Source: Lentzea aerocolonigenes
GTDB taxonomy: Bacteria > Actinomycetota > Actinomycetes > Mycobacteriales > Pseudonocardiaceae
DNA length: 59,487 nucleotides
Assembly: GCF_000955955.1 (NCBI RefSeq)
Contig: NZ_JYJG01000111.1
Coordinates: forward strand, 1 to 59,487
Direction of reading: 5' to 3'
In this document: one piece after another, positions 7,702 through 17,053 of the stretch
Layout of the letters: each line of letters opens with the position of its first letter
Numbering within the stretch: the stretch's first letter is position 1
The notes under the pieces: model-generated
Database searches by the model: none
Seen by the model: the letters and a program-made list of their open reading frames with translations, nothing else
Told to the model about the DNA's origin: nothing
Program-made: the position numbers and the translations under genes

Positions 7702-8928
7702 TCACGAGTCCCAGATCGCGCCGTAGGCCGGAATACCCCGGGATTCCATCTCCTCGACCACCTGCCAGGTGGTGGGCTTGTTCGAGATGCAGATGACCGC
7801 CTCCGCGTCGAAGCGCTTCCACGCGTCGTACGCGAGCGCGACCAGATCCGGTTTGCCCCGGCTCTCGGTGTCCCAGACGACGGCGTCGGGCTGCACGCCG
7901 AGGATCTCGTCGACCAGCGCGTCCCCATAGGTGCGACGCGGGTTGCGGGTCGACCACACCAGCACCGAGGGCGTGTCCCCGGCCAGCAGGTGGGGCAGGC
8001 ACGGGCCGATGCCGCTGCCGGTCGCGACCCACACCACCCTGGTGAACAGCTTGTCGATGTTGCCGACGCCGGCGGTCGGGATGCCCTTGACCCACACGTG
8101 ACTCGGCTGGTCCGCGATGAACTTCGCGGTCCAGTCACCCGCGCGGGAGATCGTGAGCCGGAAGCCGCTGCGGCCCGGCGCCGGGACGTTGGCGAAGGAA
8201 TGCCACTCCAGCAACGGGTTGCGGCTCACCGTCGTCGACGAGCCCGCGAACGGCGTGACGCCGTGGTCGAACGACACGAGCGCGACGTGCGGTGACGGGC
8301 TGACGATGTGCACCGGAACCCGCCGCAGCCTCAGCCACGGCAACGCCACGCTGGCCACCACGAGGGCGAGGGGCCAGAGGAAGACGGGGTTCTGGACGGC
8401 GGAGAGCACGCCGAAGAGCACGAGCACGGACCACCCGCCGAACCGGTGCGTGCGCTCGAACAGGTCGTGGTGCTTGGCGCGCAGACGGGGGAGCGCGAGC
8501 ACGATGAGGGCACCGAGCAGAGCCATGATCGTCCAGGTCAGCGCCAGGACGAGCGGAGGTCCGGTGGTCGTGGTGGCGAGCACGAGGAACCACGCGGTGG
8601 CGCAGATCGCGGCACCGACGTGCAGTCCGCCGAAGTGGTAGACCTTGCCCAGCGTCCAGCGGACTTTCAGCGGCCAGTGAGTCGGGACGCTGGTGGCGAG
8701 CCGGAAGAGCAGGTTGATCACGAGCTGCTGGCGGATGAGGGCGGCCAGCGTGAGGTTGGCGACGACCAGGGCGGTCAGCCTGTCGGCGTCGAACGAGCCC
8801 ACGAAGCAGAGGTTCGCCAGCACGACGGCGGCGACCAGCCGGTTGTGGTGGTGGAACGGCCTGCGCCGCAGGACCGTGCGCCAGGAGCGGTCGGCGGGCG
8901 GCAGCTGGACGGCGTGAACTGAGGTCAT
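7702..8928 (-). CDS. Polytopic membrane protein with reductase-like C-terminal domain
   Basis: A 408-aa protein. Roughly residues 20-210 contain five or six hydrophobic helices with several histidines, including two in a KVYHFGGLHVG segment. The C-terminal 190 residues resemble a ferredoxin/ferric-reductase NAD-binding domain: a NPLLEWHSFANVP region like a flavin-binding strand, VWVATGSGIGPCLPHLLAG as the nucleotide-binding loop, and a late CISNKPTTWQVV. This matches what I recall of the TmpA-type membrane reductases that accompany or are fused to stand-alone adenylation domains. The start overlaps the adenylation gene by 4 bp. It may be a membrane electron-transfer partner for the product of its neighbours. 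Confidence 0.7.
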   Translation of the reverse strand: MTSVHAVQLPPADRSWRTVLRRRPFHHHNRLVAAVVLANLCFVGSFDADRLTALVVANLTLAALIRQQLVINLLFRLATSVPTHWPLKVRWTLGKVYHFGGLHVGAAICATAWFLVLATTTTGPPLVLALTWTIMALLGALIVLALPRLRAKHHDLFERTHRFGGWSVLVLFGVLSAVQNPVFLWPLALVVASVALPWLRLRRVPVHIVSPSPHVALVSFDHGVTPFAGSSTTVSRNPLLEWHSFANVPAPGRSGFRLTISRAGDWTAKFIADQPSHVWVKGIPTAGVGNIDKLFTRVVWVATGSGIGPCLPHLLAGDTPSVLVWSTRNPRRTYGDALVDEILGVQPDAVVWDTESRGKPDLVALAYDAWKRFDAEAVICISNKPTTWQVVEEMESRGIPAYGAIWDS

Positions 8929-10451
8929 GCCACGGTTTCCTTCTGTCCGTCCAAACGCGACAGCAGCGCCCGGCGGTCGACCTTGCCGCGATCTGTGGTC
9001 GGCAGCGTGTCGACCGGCACGATCAACGTGGGCACGCAGTAGTAGGGCAGCCGCTCCGCCACGGCCCGGCGTGCCTGCTCCGGTGCGGCGCACGCCGGGC
9101 TGATGAACCCGACGAGCTTGCCGTTGTGCAGCAACGTGGTGGCCCGTTCGCAGTCCATCGCGCGTTCCAGCGCCGATGTTACGGCGTCCAGCTCCACCCG
9201 GAACCCGCGCACCTTGACCTGGTCGTCGGTGCGGCCGTGGTGTTCCAGCTGGCCGTCGCGCGTCCACCGCCCGAGGTCGCGGGTGCGGAACATCAGGTGA
9301 TCGCCGCCCAGGAACGGGTCGGGGCGGTAGCGCTCGGCCGTCAGCTCCGGATCACCCAGATAGCCCGCCGTCACGCACTCGCCGCCCGCCCACATCTCGC
9401 CGACCTCACCGATCCGGCACGGCCGCAGGTCCGCGTCGAGCACGTACACGGTCGTGTTGGGCACGGGCCTGCCGATGGTCAGCGGACCACCGCGTTCGTA
9501 GCGCTGCACGGTGTTGACGATGGTGACCTCGGTGGGCCCGCACGAGTTGTGGAAGACGGCCTGGCGGGCCCAGGCGTCGGCCAGCGGCTGCGGGCAGCGT
9601 TCACCGGCGACCGCGACCGTGCGAACCCCGTGGCACACCTCGGGATCCAGTCCTGCCAGCACACTCGGCGTGGCGATGACGACGTCCACCGTGCTCGCGG
9701 TCTGCTCGATGTCGCTGCCGCGGATCACGAGCGTGCCGCCGTGCGCCAGCGTGCCGAGGATCTCCCACATCGCCATGTCGAAGGCGATGTTGAGCAGCTG
9801 CGACACCCTGGTTCCCGGTGTCACGCCGAGACATCCGGGGGCGGTCAGCAGGACGTTGCACAGGTTGGCGTGCGAGACCTGCACTCCGTTGGGACGCCCG
9901 GTGGTGCCGGAGGTGAAGATGACGGCCGCGATGTCGGAGTCCGCGGCCGGGGTGCGGCAGAACGACGTGGCGTCCGGCACCTCGTCGATCGCGATGACCG
10001 TGCCGAGGTGGCCGGGCAACCGGTGTTCGCTCGTGGTGAGCACGAAGTTGATGCGAGCGGTGCGGACGATGTGTCGCAAGTGGACTTCGGGTGCGATGCG
10101 CACGTCCTGCGGCACATAAGCCGCGCCTGCTTTGAGGACGCCGAGAATGCCGACGACCATCGAGAGCGACCGGGTCAGGAACAGCCCGACGCGTTCGCCG
10201 GGACGTACTCCCGCGCGGGTCAGGAACTCGGCCAGCAGTTCCGCCCTGCGGTTCAGCTCGGCGTAGGTCATCGACTCGCCGAGATGCTCCAGCGCGACGA
10301 GGTCCGGATGGCGCGCGGCCTGTTTCTCGACCGCGTGGTGGATGTGGTGGAACGGCGGGACCCTGGTCGGCCCGGCGCCGAACGACTGGAACAACGCGCG
10401 GTCCAGCGGTGGCAGGTCGCGCAGGGCGGAATCGTGGAACACGGCTTTCAC
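8925..10451 (-). CDS. Stand-alone adenylation (AMP-binding) enzyme, NRPS type
   Basis: A 508-aa ANL-superfamily adenylation protein that looks closer to NRPS A-domains than to fatty-acid ligases. Core motifs in order: LTYAEL-like MTYAELNRRAE, LKAGAAYVP, FTSGTTGRPNGV, FDMAMWEI, NSCGPTEVT, GEMWAGGECVTAGYLGDP, RTRDLGRW, GRTDDQVKVRGFRVEL and a final TDRGKVDRRALL carrying the catalytic lysine of A10. No carrier-protein or condensation domain follows. It starts at GTG 10451 and is the first gene of a five-gene minus-strand operon, coupled to the membrane protein by a 4-bp overlap. It probably activates a carboxylic or amino acid; the specificity code was not decoded. Confidence 0.88.
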   Translation of the reverse strand: MKAVFHDSALRDLPPLDRALFQSFGAGPTRVPPFHHIHHAVEKQAARHPDLVALEHLGESMTYAELNRRAELLAEFLTRAGVRPGERVGLFLTRSLSMVVGILGVLKAGAAYVPQDVRIAPEVHLRHIVRTARINFVLTTSEHRLPGHLGTVIAIDEVPDATSFCRTPAADSDIAAVIFTSGTTGRPNGVQVSHANLCNVLLTAPGCLGVTPGTRVSQLLNIAFDMAMWEILGTLAHGGTLVIRGSDIEQTASTVDVVIATPSVLAGLDPEVCHGVRTVAVAGERCPQPLADAWARQAVFHNSCGPTEVTIVNTVQRYERGGPLTIGRPVPNTTVYVLDADLRPCRIGEVGEMWAGGECVTAGYLGDPELTAERYRPDPFLGGDHLMFRTRDLGRWTRDGQLEHHGRTDDQVKVRGFRVELDAVTSALERAMDCERATTLLHNGKLVGFISPACAAPEQARRAVAERLPYYCVPTLIVPVDTLPTTDRGKVDRRALLSRLDGQKETVA

Positions 10452-10593
10452 TGCAGGGCGCCCTTTCGGCAGCGTTGCGCGGTCACCCGTTCCTAACGAG
10501 ACGGACCCTCACATCGTTCACGTCGAATCGAACTCGCTGTCGAATCGACGAAGCCGTTGCACCACAGCAACTTTGTGCTTCACAGTGTGAAAA
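10452..10593. promoter_or_regulatory. Divergent promoter region with GTCGAATCGA direct repeats
   Basis: This 142-bp gap separates the minus-strand adenylation operon from the plus-strand GH16 gene. It holds two identical copies of GTCGAATCGA at 10522-10531 and 10539-10548, 17 bp apart. They belong to the GTCGAA hexamer clusters seen before other genes here. No LacI-type palindrome is visible. Confidence 0.45.
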
Positions 10594-11370
10594 ATGAGAA
10601 TCGCAGTGACTGTACTCGCCCTCTTGACGGCCTTCGCGAACACCGCGTATGCGGCGACTTGGGAGGACGTTGTCGGTACCGGCTCCTTCGGCAGTTACGG
10701 AGCCCTGGAGTCGGAGTGGAACTACCGCTACCCGTGGGGTTCGGACCACAAGGGCTCGGCCCGCGTGTACGCGAGCTCCAGCGACCACAACCACGTCTCG
10801 CTGTCGGGCGGCGTGCTGACGGTGAAGGCGACCCGCATCTCGTGGGACGAGGGCAACAGCGGCGCCAGCCCGCACCTGCCGATCCGCTACCACTCCGGCG
10901 CGATCCACGCCAAGGAACACGTCGTGGTCACCGACCAGTTCCCCAACTGGGAGGTGAAGGGCGACTTCCAAGCCCCTTCTACCCGCGGCACCTGGCCCGC
11001 GTTCTGGCTGACCGGCGTGAACAGCTGGCCGCCGGAAAGCGACATCCTGGAGTTCAAGGGGGACAACCGGAACTGGTTCAACACCTTCCGGACGTCCAGT
11101 GACGTCTCGACCAGCACGGTCGCGGTGTCCTCGCCCGGCTCGTGGCACACCTACCGGGCCTGGATGACCAAGGTGAACAACACCGACGTCGACATCCACT
11201 ACTACCTCGACGGCAAGTGGATCGCCAAGCACAGCGCGAGGAACTTCGTCGGAAGACCGCTGTGGGTGATCACCAACCTGCGGATGGAGGGTTCGTCCGG
11301 CAGCCCGGGGCCGACCGCGGACACCGTCTACCGGGCTCGCAACGTCTACATCGGACGGACGCGCGCGTGA
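10594..11370 (+). CDS. Secreted GH16-like glycoside hydrolase
   Basis: A 258-aa secreted protein with a 20-residue signal peptide ending AYA. The concanavalin-type fold carries WPAFWLTG then ESDILEF, which fits the GH16 catalytic pattern ExDxxE (nucleophile, assisting Asp, acid/base Glu), although the usual residue between E and D is Ile rather than Ser. No separate binding module is present. GH16 enzymes cut beta-1,3/1,4-glucans, galactans or carrageenan/agar; which one applies here is open. It is monocistronic and convergent with the GH2 gene, with a hairpin terminator between. Confidence 0.8.
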   Translation: MRIAVTVLALLTAFANTAYAATWEDVVGTGSFGSYGALESEWNYRYPWGSDHKGSARVYASSSDHNHVSLSGGVLTVKATRISWDEGNSGASPHLPIRYHSGAIHAKEHVVVTDQFPNWEVKGDFQAPSTRGTWPAFWLTGVNSWPPESDILEFKGDNRNWFNTFRTSSDVSTSTVAVSSPGSWHTYRAWMTKVNNTDVDIHYYLDGKWIAKHSARNFVGRPLWVITNLRMEGSSGSPGPTADTVYRARNVYIGRTRA

Positions 11371-11379
11371 AAAAGAGGG

Positions 11380-11401
11380 GGCCCCGGACGACGCCGGGGC
11401 C
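11380..11401. terminator. Hairpin terminator between convergent genes
   Basis: GGCCCCGG and CCGGGGCC, 8-bp arms around ACGACG, sit between the stop of the GH16 gene (11370) and the stop of the convergent GH2 gene (11413). The run of A residues at 11370-11374 gives a T-tract for transcripts from the minus strand, so it can serve both directions. Confidence 0.7.
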
Positions 11402-11412
11402 ACCTCCTCCGG

Positions 11413-14400
11413 TCAGGCTCCCGCCGGTTTGCCCGACCAGGCCTCCTGCGACGTCAGCGGCCGCAGCGTGAGGGTGTACTCGTAGGTGCTGTCAGGACGT
11501 ACCTGGCTGCGCGGCCGCACCGGGTTCGGCGTGTCACCGACACCGGTCACCGCGTGGTCCGCGTGCAGCGTGAAGTAACCCTTGTTGCGCTGCAGCATGA
11601 ACGGGTACGCGGCCCGCTCGAGGTCGTCGTACTGCGTGACGCTGACCTCGGGGACGCCCGACACCAGCAGACCGGACGTGCGGCCGTCGGTGAGCAGCGC
11701 CCACCGGGTGTCGGTGTGGTTGCCGTGGTCCTGCGGACGGTGGTACTCGACGTACTGGTCGGCCACCGAGCTGGAGTGCACCCCGATCGGCGTGCCGTCC
11801 TTGCGGTCGACGTAGCTCTCCGCCTTCCTGCCGTACCAGGAGAACTCGGAGTACCGGTCGGGCACGGACAGCTGGACGCCGATGCGCGGCAGGTACGGCA
11901 GCGTCCGCATCGAGCCCTGCGGCGTCACGCGATGTCCGAGCCGCAGCACACCGGACGAGTCGACCGCGTAGACCATCGTCTGGTCGAACCACGCCCCGCT
12001 GACACCGGGAGCGGCGACCTTGCTGTCCACGACGATCCGGGTGGCCTTCAGACCGTCCTTCTCGACGCGCACGCCGGTCACGGTCGTCTCCAGCCGGTCG
12101 AGGCCCGCCCTGCGCCAGTCCTCGCCCTCTGCGCGGCCCCACGTGTAGGTCTCGTTGCTGATCGGCGCGCGCCACGCGTCCAGCTTCGGCCCGCTGGCGA
12201 GCAGCTCCCGGCCCCACGACTTGATCGACGTCAGCGCACCGGACTTCTTGTCGACCGTGTAGGTGGCACCGGCCGCGGTCGCGGTGACCTTGGCGGCGTC
12301 GTCCTGGGTGAAGACCAGACCCCAGTCGAGAGGCGCCTTGTCCAGACCCGGCACCCGGCTGCCGCCTAGCGAGAACTGGTCATGGGCAAGCACGTGGTCG
12401 GACGTAACCGCTTCGACGGTCAGGAACCGTTCACGGTCGGCGGCGTTGACCGGCACGGGCAGCGTGATCTGCGCGGTCGAAGCGCTTGCGACCCGCAACG
12501 GCTGCTCGCCGCTCTTCACCGTCCGCGAGCCCTCGGTGACCTTCCACCGCAGCGTGAGGTCGTCGGTGCCGGTGAACTGCCGCTCGTTGGTCACCGACAG
12601 CACGCCACCGGAGTAGGCGTACCGGATCGGCTGGTGCACCCACGCCAGCTGCGTGGTCTCGGGCTGGAGCGTCCGGTCGGTGTTGATCAGACCGTCCACA
12701 CCGGACAAGGTGGATCCGTACGCGAAGTGCGTGCCCTTCTCCTGCACGCGGTCGAAGTCCAGCGCCAGTACGGCTCCACCGGCCGGCGTCGAAGCGTTCA
12801 ACTCGGCGGCCGACAGCGCGCGGTCGTAGATCCGCACGTCGTCGACATCCCCGCTGGCGAGCCGCCCGACGGTCGACGGGTCGTTCCACGACATCTCGAA
12901 GTCACGGCCGATGTTCACGTCCGCTGCCGAGTAGTCGATCGCGCCGGTGAACGGCAGGCCGGCGACCTCGGCGCCGTCGATGTACAGCTTCACCGCGGTG
13001 CCGTCGTACGTACCGCTGACCCGGTGCCACTTGCCGTAGAAGTCGGCGGGCACCTTCGCCTGCACCGCGCGCCACGTGCCGCTGTAGATGAAGAACTCGA
13101 GCGTGGTCTCGTTCTTCATCTTGAGCGTCCACTGGTGGTCGCCCTTCGCGATGATCGGGAACTGCCCGGTCCACTTGCCGGGCTTCACCCACGCGTCGAG
13201 CGTCAGCGCCGTGCCGGTGATGTCGAGCTTGCGGTCGCGGTAGACCTCCACGAAGTCGTCCAGCCCCGACAACGACAACGCCTTGCCGCGGTGCCCGTCG
13301 ACGAGCTTCGGCGCACCGGAGAGCAGCGCGGCGATGTTGTTGCCAGAGGAGTCCGGGGTGAGGCGCGTCTTCTCCTTGATGTTCTGCTCGGCCCAGTCCC
13401 AGATGAACCCGCCCTGGGTCTGCGGGTTGGCGCGGATGATGTCCCAGAACTCGCGGAAGTTGCCGAGGCTGTTGCCCATCGCGTGCGCGTACTCACCAAA
13501 GATCAACGGCTTGGTCGTGCTCTTCGCCTGCTCCGCGAACCTCTCCGGCGACGGGTAGCGCGGTCCCCACACGTCGGCGAACGGCGCGTCGCCGTCGGGG
13601 TTGTTCGACTGGTGGTAGACCGGGCGGGACGGGTCGTAGGCCTTGACCCACTTCGCCATCTCGTAGTGGTGCGCGCCGAGCCCGGCCTCGTTGCCGGTGT
13701 CCCACATGAACACGCTCGGGTGGTTCTTGTCGCGCTCGACCATGGCGATCATGCGGTCCATGAACGCGTCGCGCCACTCCGGCTGGTTCGCCTCGCACCA
13801 CCGGGCGCAGTTCTCGTGGTTGTGGGTCTCGATGTCGACCTCGTCGTCGATCCAGATGCCGTGCTGGTCGGCGAGGTCGTAGAAGTACGGGTCGCTCGGG
13901 TAGTGCGAGGTGCGGACGGCGTTGACGTTGAGCTGCTCCATCAGCGCGACGTCGCGTTCCTGCGCCTTGCGGGGCACGTGCCGGCCGTGCTCGGGATCGG
14001 TCTCCGCGCGGTTGACGCCCTTGAACAGCACGCGCTTCCCGTTGACGAGCAAGGTCCTGTCCTTGATCTCGATCTTCCGGAAACCGGTGGTGTCGCTGAC
14101 GACGTGCTTGGTGCCGTCGGGCGCGGTGAGTGTCACGACCACGGTGTAGAGGTTCGGCGTCTCGTCGGTCCACTTGGCGGGGTTGCGCACCGGCAACGTC
14201 AGACGTGCCGTGCTGCCCTCGGTTTCCGTGCTCGTCGAACCGACTTCCTCGCCCTTGGCGTCACGCAGGCTGGCGGTGATCCGGTGCGTGCCGGTGGTGC
14301 CTCGCGGTTTGTGGCCGAGTTCGACGTCCGCGGTGAGCGTCGCGTCGGTGTAGGTGGCGTCGAGATCGGTCTTGAGCGTGACGTCCTGGACGAACGTGGC

Positions 14401-15087
14401 CGGCGTCGAGTACAGCGAGACCGAGCGGAAGATGCCCGAGTACCGCCACTGGTCGTAGTCCTCCAGGTAGGCGCCGGCGCTCCAGCGGTGCACCTGCACG
14501 GCGATCTTGTTGCGGCCTGGCCGGAGCGCGGGGGAGATGTCGAACTCGGCGGGCGTGTAGCCGCCCTGGTCGTAGCCGACGTACTTCCCGTTGACCCACA
14601 CGAAGTAGGCGGACGTCACGCCCTCGAAGCGCAGGAACGTCTCGCGCTTCGTCCAGTCGGCGGGCACGTCGAAGTCGCGGACGTACGCACCGGTCGGGTT
14701 GATGTCGCGGGGCACGCGGGGCGGGTCGTCCGGCTGGATCTCGGTCGCGATGTTGCGGAAGATCGGGTGGTCCAGGCCGTCTGTCTGCCACGTGTGCGGG
14801 ACGTTCACCGTGCGCCAGCCGGACGTGTCGTAGTCCTCGGCGTAGAACCGCGCGGGCACTTCGGAAGGCTTGTCCGCCATGGCGATGCGCCACTTGCCGT
14901 CGAGCGTCTTCGTGAAGCCCGGCTGCTGGTCGAGCAACGCGTGGTGCGGCTCCTGCCCCTCTTCGACTCGGCGTGGATCTTCGAGATAGGTGTGCACGTC
15001 GGGAGGGGGATCGACGGCGGCGGCCACTGGTGTCATCGAACCAGCCGCAACCAACATGACTGTCGCAAGAACGATCGCGCGCCGCAC
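11413..15087 (-). CDS. Secreted GH2 beta-galactosidase with inserted LamG domain
   Basis: A 1224-aa secreted enzyme. After a signal peptide come the GH2 sugar-binding domain (about 70-230), Ig-like domain, TIM barrel, and C-terminal bgal small-chain regions. The acid/base is Glu467 in DTGNEAG and the nucleophile Glu532 in FGEYAHAMGNS. Directly after the GGFIWDWAEQ segment a LamG/concanavalin domain is inserted (about 583-750, with SLSGLDDFVEVYRDRKLDI and VDDVRIYDRALSAAELNAS); the LacZ-type Ig and beta-sandwich domains then resume. The GTG at 15087 follows GGAGG at 6 nt. It probably removes beta-galactose from galactan or arabinogalactan side chains outside the cell. Confidence 0.92.
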   Translation of the reverse strand: MRRAIVLATVMLVAAGSMTPVAAAVDPPPDVHTYLEDPRRVEEGQEPHHALLDQQPGFTKTLDGKWRIAMADKPSEVPARFYAEDYDTSGWRTVNVPHTWQTDGLDHPIFRNIATEIQPDDPPRVPRDINPTGAYVRDFDVPADWTKRETFLRFEGVTSAYFVWVNGKYVGYDQGGYTPAEFDISPALRPGRNKIAVQVHRWSAGAYLEDYDQWRYSGIFRSVSLYSTPATFVQDVTLKTDLDATYTDATLTADVELGHKPRGTTGTHRITASLRDAKGEEVGSTSTETEGSTARLTLPVRNPAKWTDETPNLYTVVVTLTAPDGTKHVVSDTTGFRKIEIKDRTLLVNGKRVLFKGVNRAETDPEHGRHVPRKAQERDVALMEQLNVNAVRTSHYPSDPYFYDLADQHGIWIDDEVDIETHNHENCARWCEANQPEWRDAFMDRMIAMVERDKNHPSVFMWDTGNEAGLGAHHYEMAKWVKAYDPSRPVYHQSNNPDGDAPFADVWGPRYPSPERFAEQAKSTTKPLIFGEYAHAMGNSLGNFREFWDIIRANPQTQGGFIWDWAEQNIKEKTRLTPDSSGNNIAALLSGAPKLVDGHRGKALSLSGLDDFVEVYRDRKLDITGTALTLDAWVKPGKWTGQFPIIAKGDHQWTLKMKNETTLEFFIYSGTWRAVQAKVPADFYGKWHRVSGTYDGTAVKLYIDGAEVAGLPFTGAIDYSAADVNIGRDFEMSWNDPSTVGRLASGDVDDVRIYDRALSAAELNASTPAGGAVLALDFDRVQEKGTHFAYGSTLSGVDGLINTDRTLQPETTQLAWVHQPIRYAYSGGVLSVTNERQFTGTDDLTLRWKVTEGSRTVKSGEQPLRVASASTAQITLPVPVNAADRERFLTVEAVTSDHVLAHDQFSLGGSRVPGLDKAPLDWGLVFTQDDAAKVTATAAGATYTVDKKSGALTSIKSWGRELLASGPKLDAWRAPISNETYTWGRAEGEDWRRAGLDRLETTVTGVRVEKDGLKATRIVVDSKVAAPGVSGAWFDQTMVYAVDSSGVLRLGHRVTPQGSMRTLPYLPRIGVQLSVPDRYSEFSWYGRKAESYVDRKDGTPIGVHSSSVADQYVEYHRPQDHGNHTDTRWALLTDGRTSGLLVSGVPEVSVTQYDDLERAAYPFMLQRNKGYFTLHADHAVTGVGDTPNPVRPRSQVRPDSTYEYTLTLRPLTSQEAWSGKPAGA

Positions 15088-15274
15088 GCTGAACCTCCAT
15101 GTTCAGACAGAAGTGCACACAAGTGAACAGTTGGTGCTGAGAGGCGACAAGGGGCCACGAGGTCCGAGCCGTTCACACTGCGGCCGCTGTTATCGAACGA
15201 GGTGTCCCTTGCGTTCGATTTTGTTCGACATCACGCTGCCGGTCAGCACCCGAACCACGACCACTGGGGGATCC
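15088..15274. promoter_or_regulatory. Divergent regulatory region with TTCGA repeats
   Basis: The 187-bp gap between the minus-strand GH2 and the plus-strand gene at 15275 contains a TATCGAACGA at 15191 and GTTCGA direct repeats at 15213 and 15223 (period 10). A near-palindromic GTAAGCGCTTTCC lies just inside the following gene (about 15299). The GTTCGA repeats match the hexamer family seen before other CAZyme genes in the window. Confidence 0.4.
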
Positions 15275-15607
15275 GTGAAGAGGACAGTCCTGACCTTGGT
15301 AAGCGCTTTCCTGCTCGCCTCGCCCGTCGTCGCGCAGGCGGACCCCGGCAGCTGCACGGCGACGCCGGGATCCGGTTCGGCTTCCAATGCCGGCACCGCG
15401 ACGTGCCCGGCGCACGCGGGCGACTTCTGGTTCCGGGTCGCCGTGGACTGCTACGACGCGTACCCGTCGGGGTTGCGCTTCATCGGCGTCGGCTACGGGC
15501 CGTGGAAGTGGGCCGGTGGCGACACCACCACGACCTCGTCCGTGCCCTGCAACGGGGCCGTGCCCGGCTCGGGTGTCGCGTTCAACGGCCGCCTGGAAGT
15601 TCGCTGA
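15275..15607 (+). CDS. Small secreted cysteine-containing protein
   Basis: A 110-aa protein with a clear signal peptide (VKRTVLTLVSAFLLASPVVAQA). The mature part of about 88 residues has four cysteines and aromatic clusters (GDFWFRVAVDCYDAYPSG, GYGPWKWAGG), ending in GSGVAFNGRLEVR. The GTG start is preceded by GGGGG. I do not recognise the family. It is first in a plus-strand run with a BNR_4 protein, a metalloprotease and a GH30, so it may be a small carbohydrate- or wall-binding protein, but that is inference from position and export alone. Confidence 0.7.
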   Translation: MKRTVLTLVSAFLLASPVVAQADPGSCTATPGSGSASNAGTATCPAHAGDFWFRVAVDCYDAYPSGLRFIGVGYGPWKWAGGDTTTTSSVPCNGAVPGSGVAFNGRLEVR

Positions 15608-15631
15608 TCCCTCGACGAAGAGGAAGTGCAG

Positions 15632-17041
15632 ATGAAACGCAAGACGGCGCCGGTCGTGCTGGCGACAGGAGTGCTGCTGGCGTCGCTGGCCGCACCCGCG
15701 ACCGCGGCACCCCAGGCGGCACCGACGGCGAGCCTCGTGAGCGACACGTTGCTGGATTCCTCGGCGCTGTACTTCGTCTCCTACGACGGGGTGGTGAACA
15801 ACAACTCGTTCCAGCAGGACGCGATCGTGACCTACCAGGGGCGTCAGTACGCCACCTGGTACACCGCGAGCCGCAACGCCGTGATCGCGCGCAGGAGCCT
15901 CGGCAGCACCAAGTGGGAGACCGTGGTGCTGCCGCACCAGCTCAGCGTCGACGACTCGCACAACGTGATCTCGCTCGGGATTTCCCCGCAGGACAACACG
16001 ATTCACGTCGCGATGGACACGCACAACACGCGCTTGTTCTACTTCCGCTCCAAGCCCGGCCTCGCGATCGGCGCGCAACGGTGGAACGCGGAGTCGTTCG
16101 GCGAGGTGCAGCGGACACTCGGGAGCGCCGAGCTCGGGTCGATGACCTACCCGCAGTTCCTGGTGACGCCCGAGGGCAGGCTGCAGTTCAGCTACCGCAC
16201 CGGCGGTTCCGGCAACGGCGTCAACGAACTGGCGGAGTACACCGGCGGCACGTGGCGCAAGCTCGGCGGCTGGTCGTCCGCGACCGGGTCGTACACAGGG
16301 CCGAACGGGGTCGTGTCGACCACGCGGAACATGTACCTGCACGGCCTCACGTACGACCGAAGTGGACGGTTGCACGCCGCTTTCACCTGGCGTGAGGGCA
16401 ACTCCGGTGTGCTCTGCAACTCGGGCGGGCTCACCAACCACGACACCGGCTACGTATACAGCGACGACCGCGGCCGGACGTGGCGCAACGGCGCGGGAAC
16501 CGTTGTCGGCACGACCGGGGGCACGCCCGTCAGCGTCACGTCGCCGGGACTGGTGGCGGACCCGCTCGACCCGAACCACGGCCTGATGAACCAGGAGAGC
16601 CAGGCGGTGGACACGAGCGGCCGGCCGCACGTGGTGATCAGCTACGTGCCCGGCCGCTTCACCCAGTGCGTCTCGAACTACGCCCAGCAGCGCGCGCAGT
16701 ACGGCCGCACGTTCCACGTCTTCCGCGGCGCGGACGGGAAGTGGACCAAGATGGAGGTCCCGATCGCACCGAACCACACGCAGCGCACCAAGATCGTGCT
16801 CGACCGCAACGACAACGCGTACCTGGTGATGCCGCGCGGCAGGATCGTGGCGGCGAGCAGGGCCAGCGGGTGGACCGACTGGACCACCGTCTTCGACCGG
16901 CCGTCGTTGCAGGCGTTCGGCGAGGTCAACGTCGACACCTCCCGCGTCGCGTCGCAAGGAATTCTGTCGGTCCAGTACCAGCAGGCCTCCGCCGGCAGCA
17001 CGCCTTCGCCCATCCGCGTCGCCGACTTCCGGCTCGGTTAA
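15632..17041 (+). CDS. Secreted BNR_4 seven-bladed propeller protein (GH145/PL-like)
   Basis: A 469-aa secreted protein. After the signal peptide (ends PATAA) the sequence SYDGVVNNNSFQQDAIVTYQ begins a repeated propeller pattern typical of the BNR_4 family, with DDSHNVISLGISPQDNTIHV, a conserved DTHNT, and a late NHTQRTKIVLDRNDNAYLV. Related propellers include GH145 rhamnosidases acting on arabinogalactan proteins and polysaccharide lyases acting on uronic-acid polymers, so the activity here is probably one of these. The ATG at 15632 is preferred over GTG 15626 because GAGGAAG lies at the right distance. It is linked to the metalloprotease by 12 bp, so the run is probably one transcript. Confidence 0.75.
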   Translation: MKRKTAPVVLATGVLLASLAAPATAAPQAAPTASLVSDTLLDSSALYFVSYDGVVNNNSFQQDAIVTYQGRQYATWYTASRNAVIARRSLGSTKWETVVLPHQLSVDDSHNVISLGISPQDNTIHVAMDTHNTRLFYFRSKPGLAIGAQRWNAESFGEVQRTLGSAELGSMTYPQFLVTPEGRLQFSYRTGGSGNGVNELAEYTGGTWRKLGGWSSATGSYTGPNGVVSTTRNMYLHGLTYDRSGRLHAAFTWREGNSGVLCNSGGLTNHDTGYVYSDDRGRTWRNGAGTVVGTTGGTPVSVTSPGLVADPLDPNHGLMNQESQAVDTSGRPHVVISYVPGRFTQCVSNYAQQRAQYGRTFHVFRGADGKWTKMEVPIAPNHTQRTKIVLDRNDNAYLVMPRGRIVAASRASGWTDWTTVFDRPSLQAFGEVNVDTSRVASQGILSVQYQQASAGSTPSPIRVADFRLG

Positions 17042-17053
17042 AGGAGGACTGAC

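Noticed and set aside
12382..15126. A 914-codon open frame on the plus strand opposite the GH2 gene
   Set aside because: It is the arginine- and valine-rich mirror of a high-GC gene, with no ribosome site, no domain pattern, and codon-position bias belonging to the minus strand GH2.
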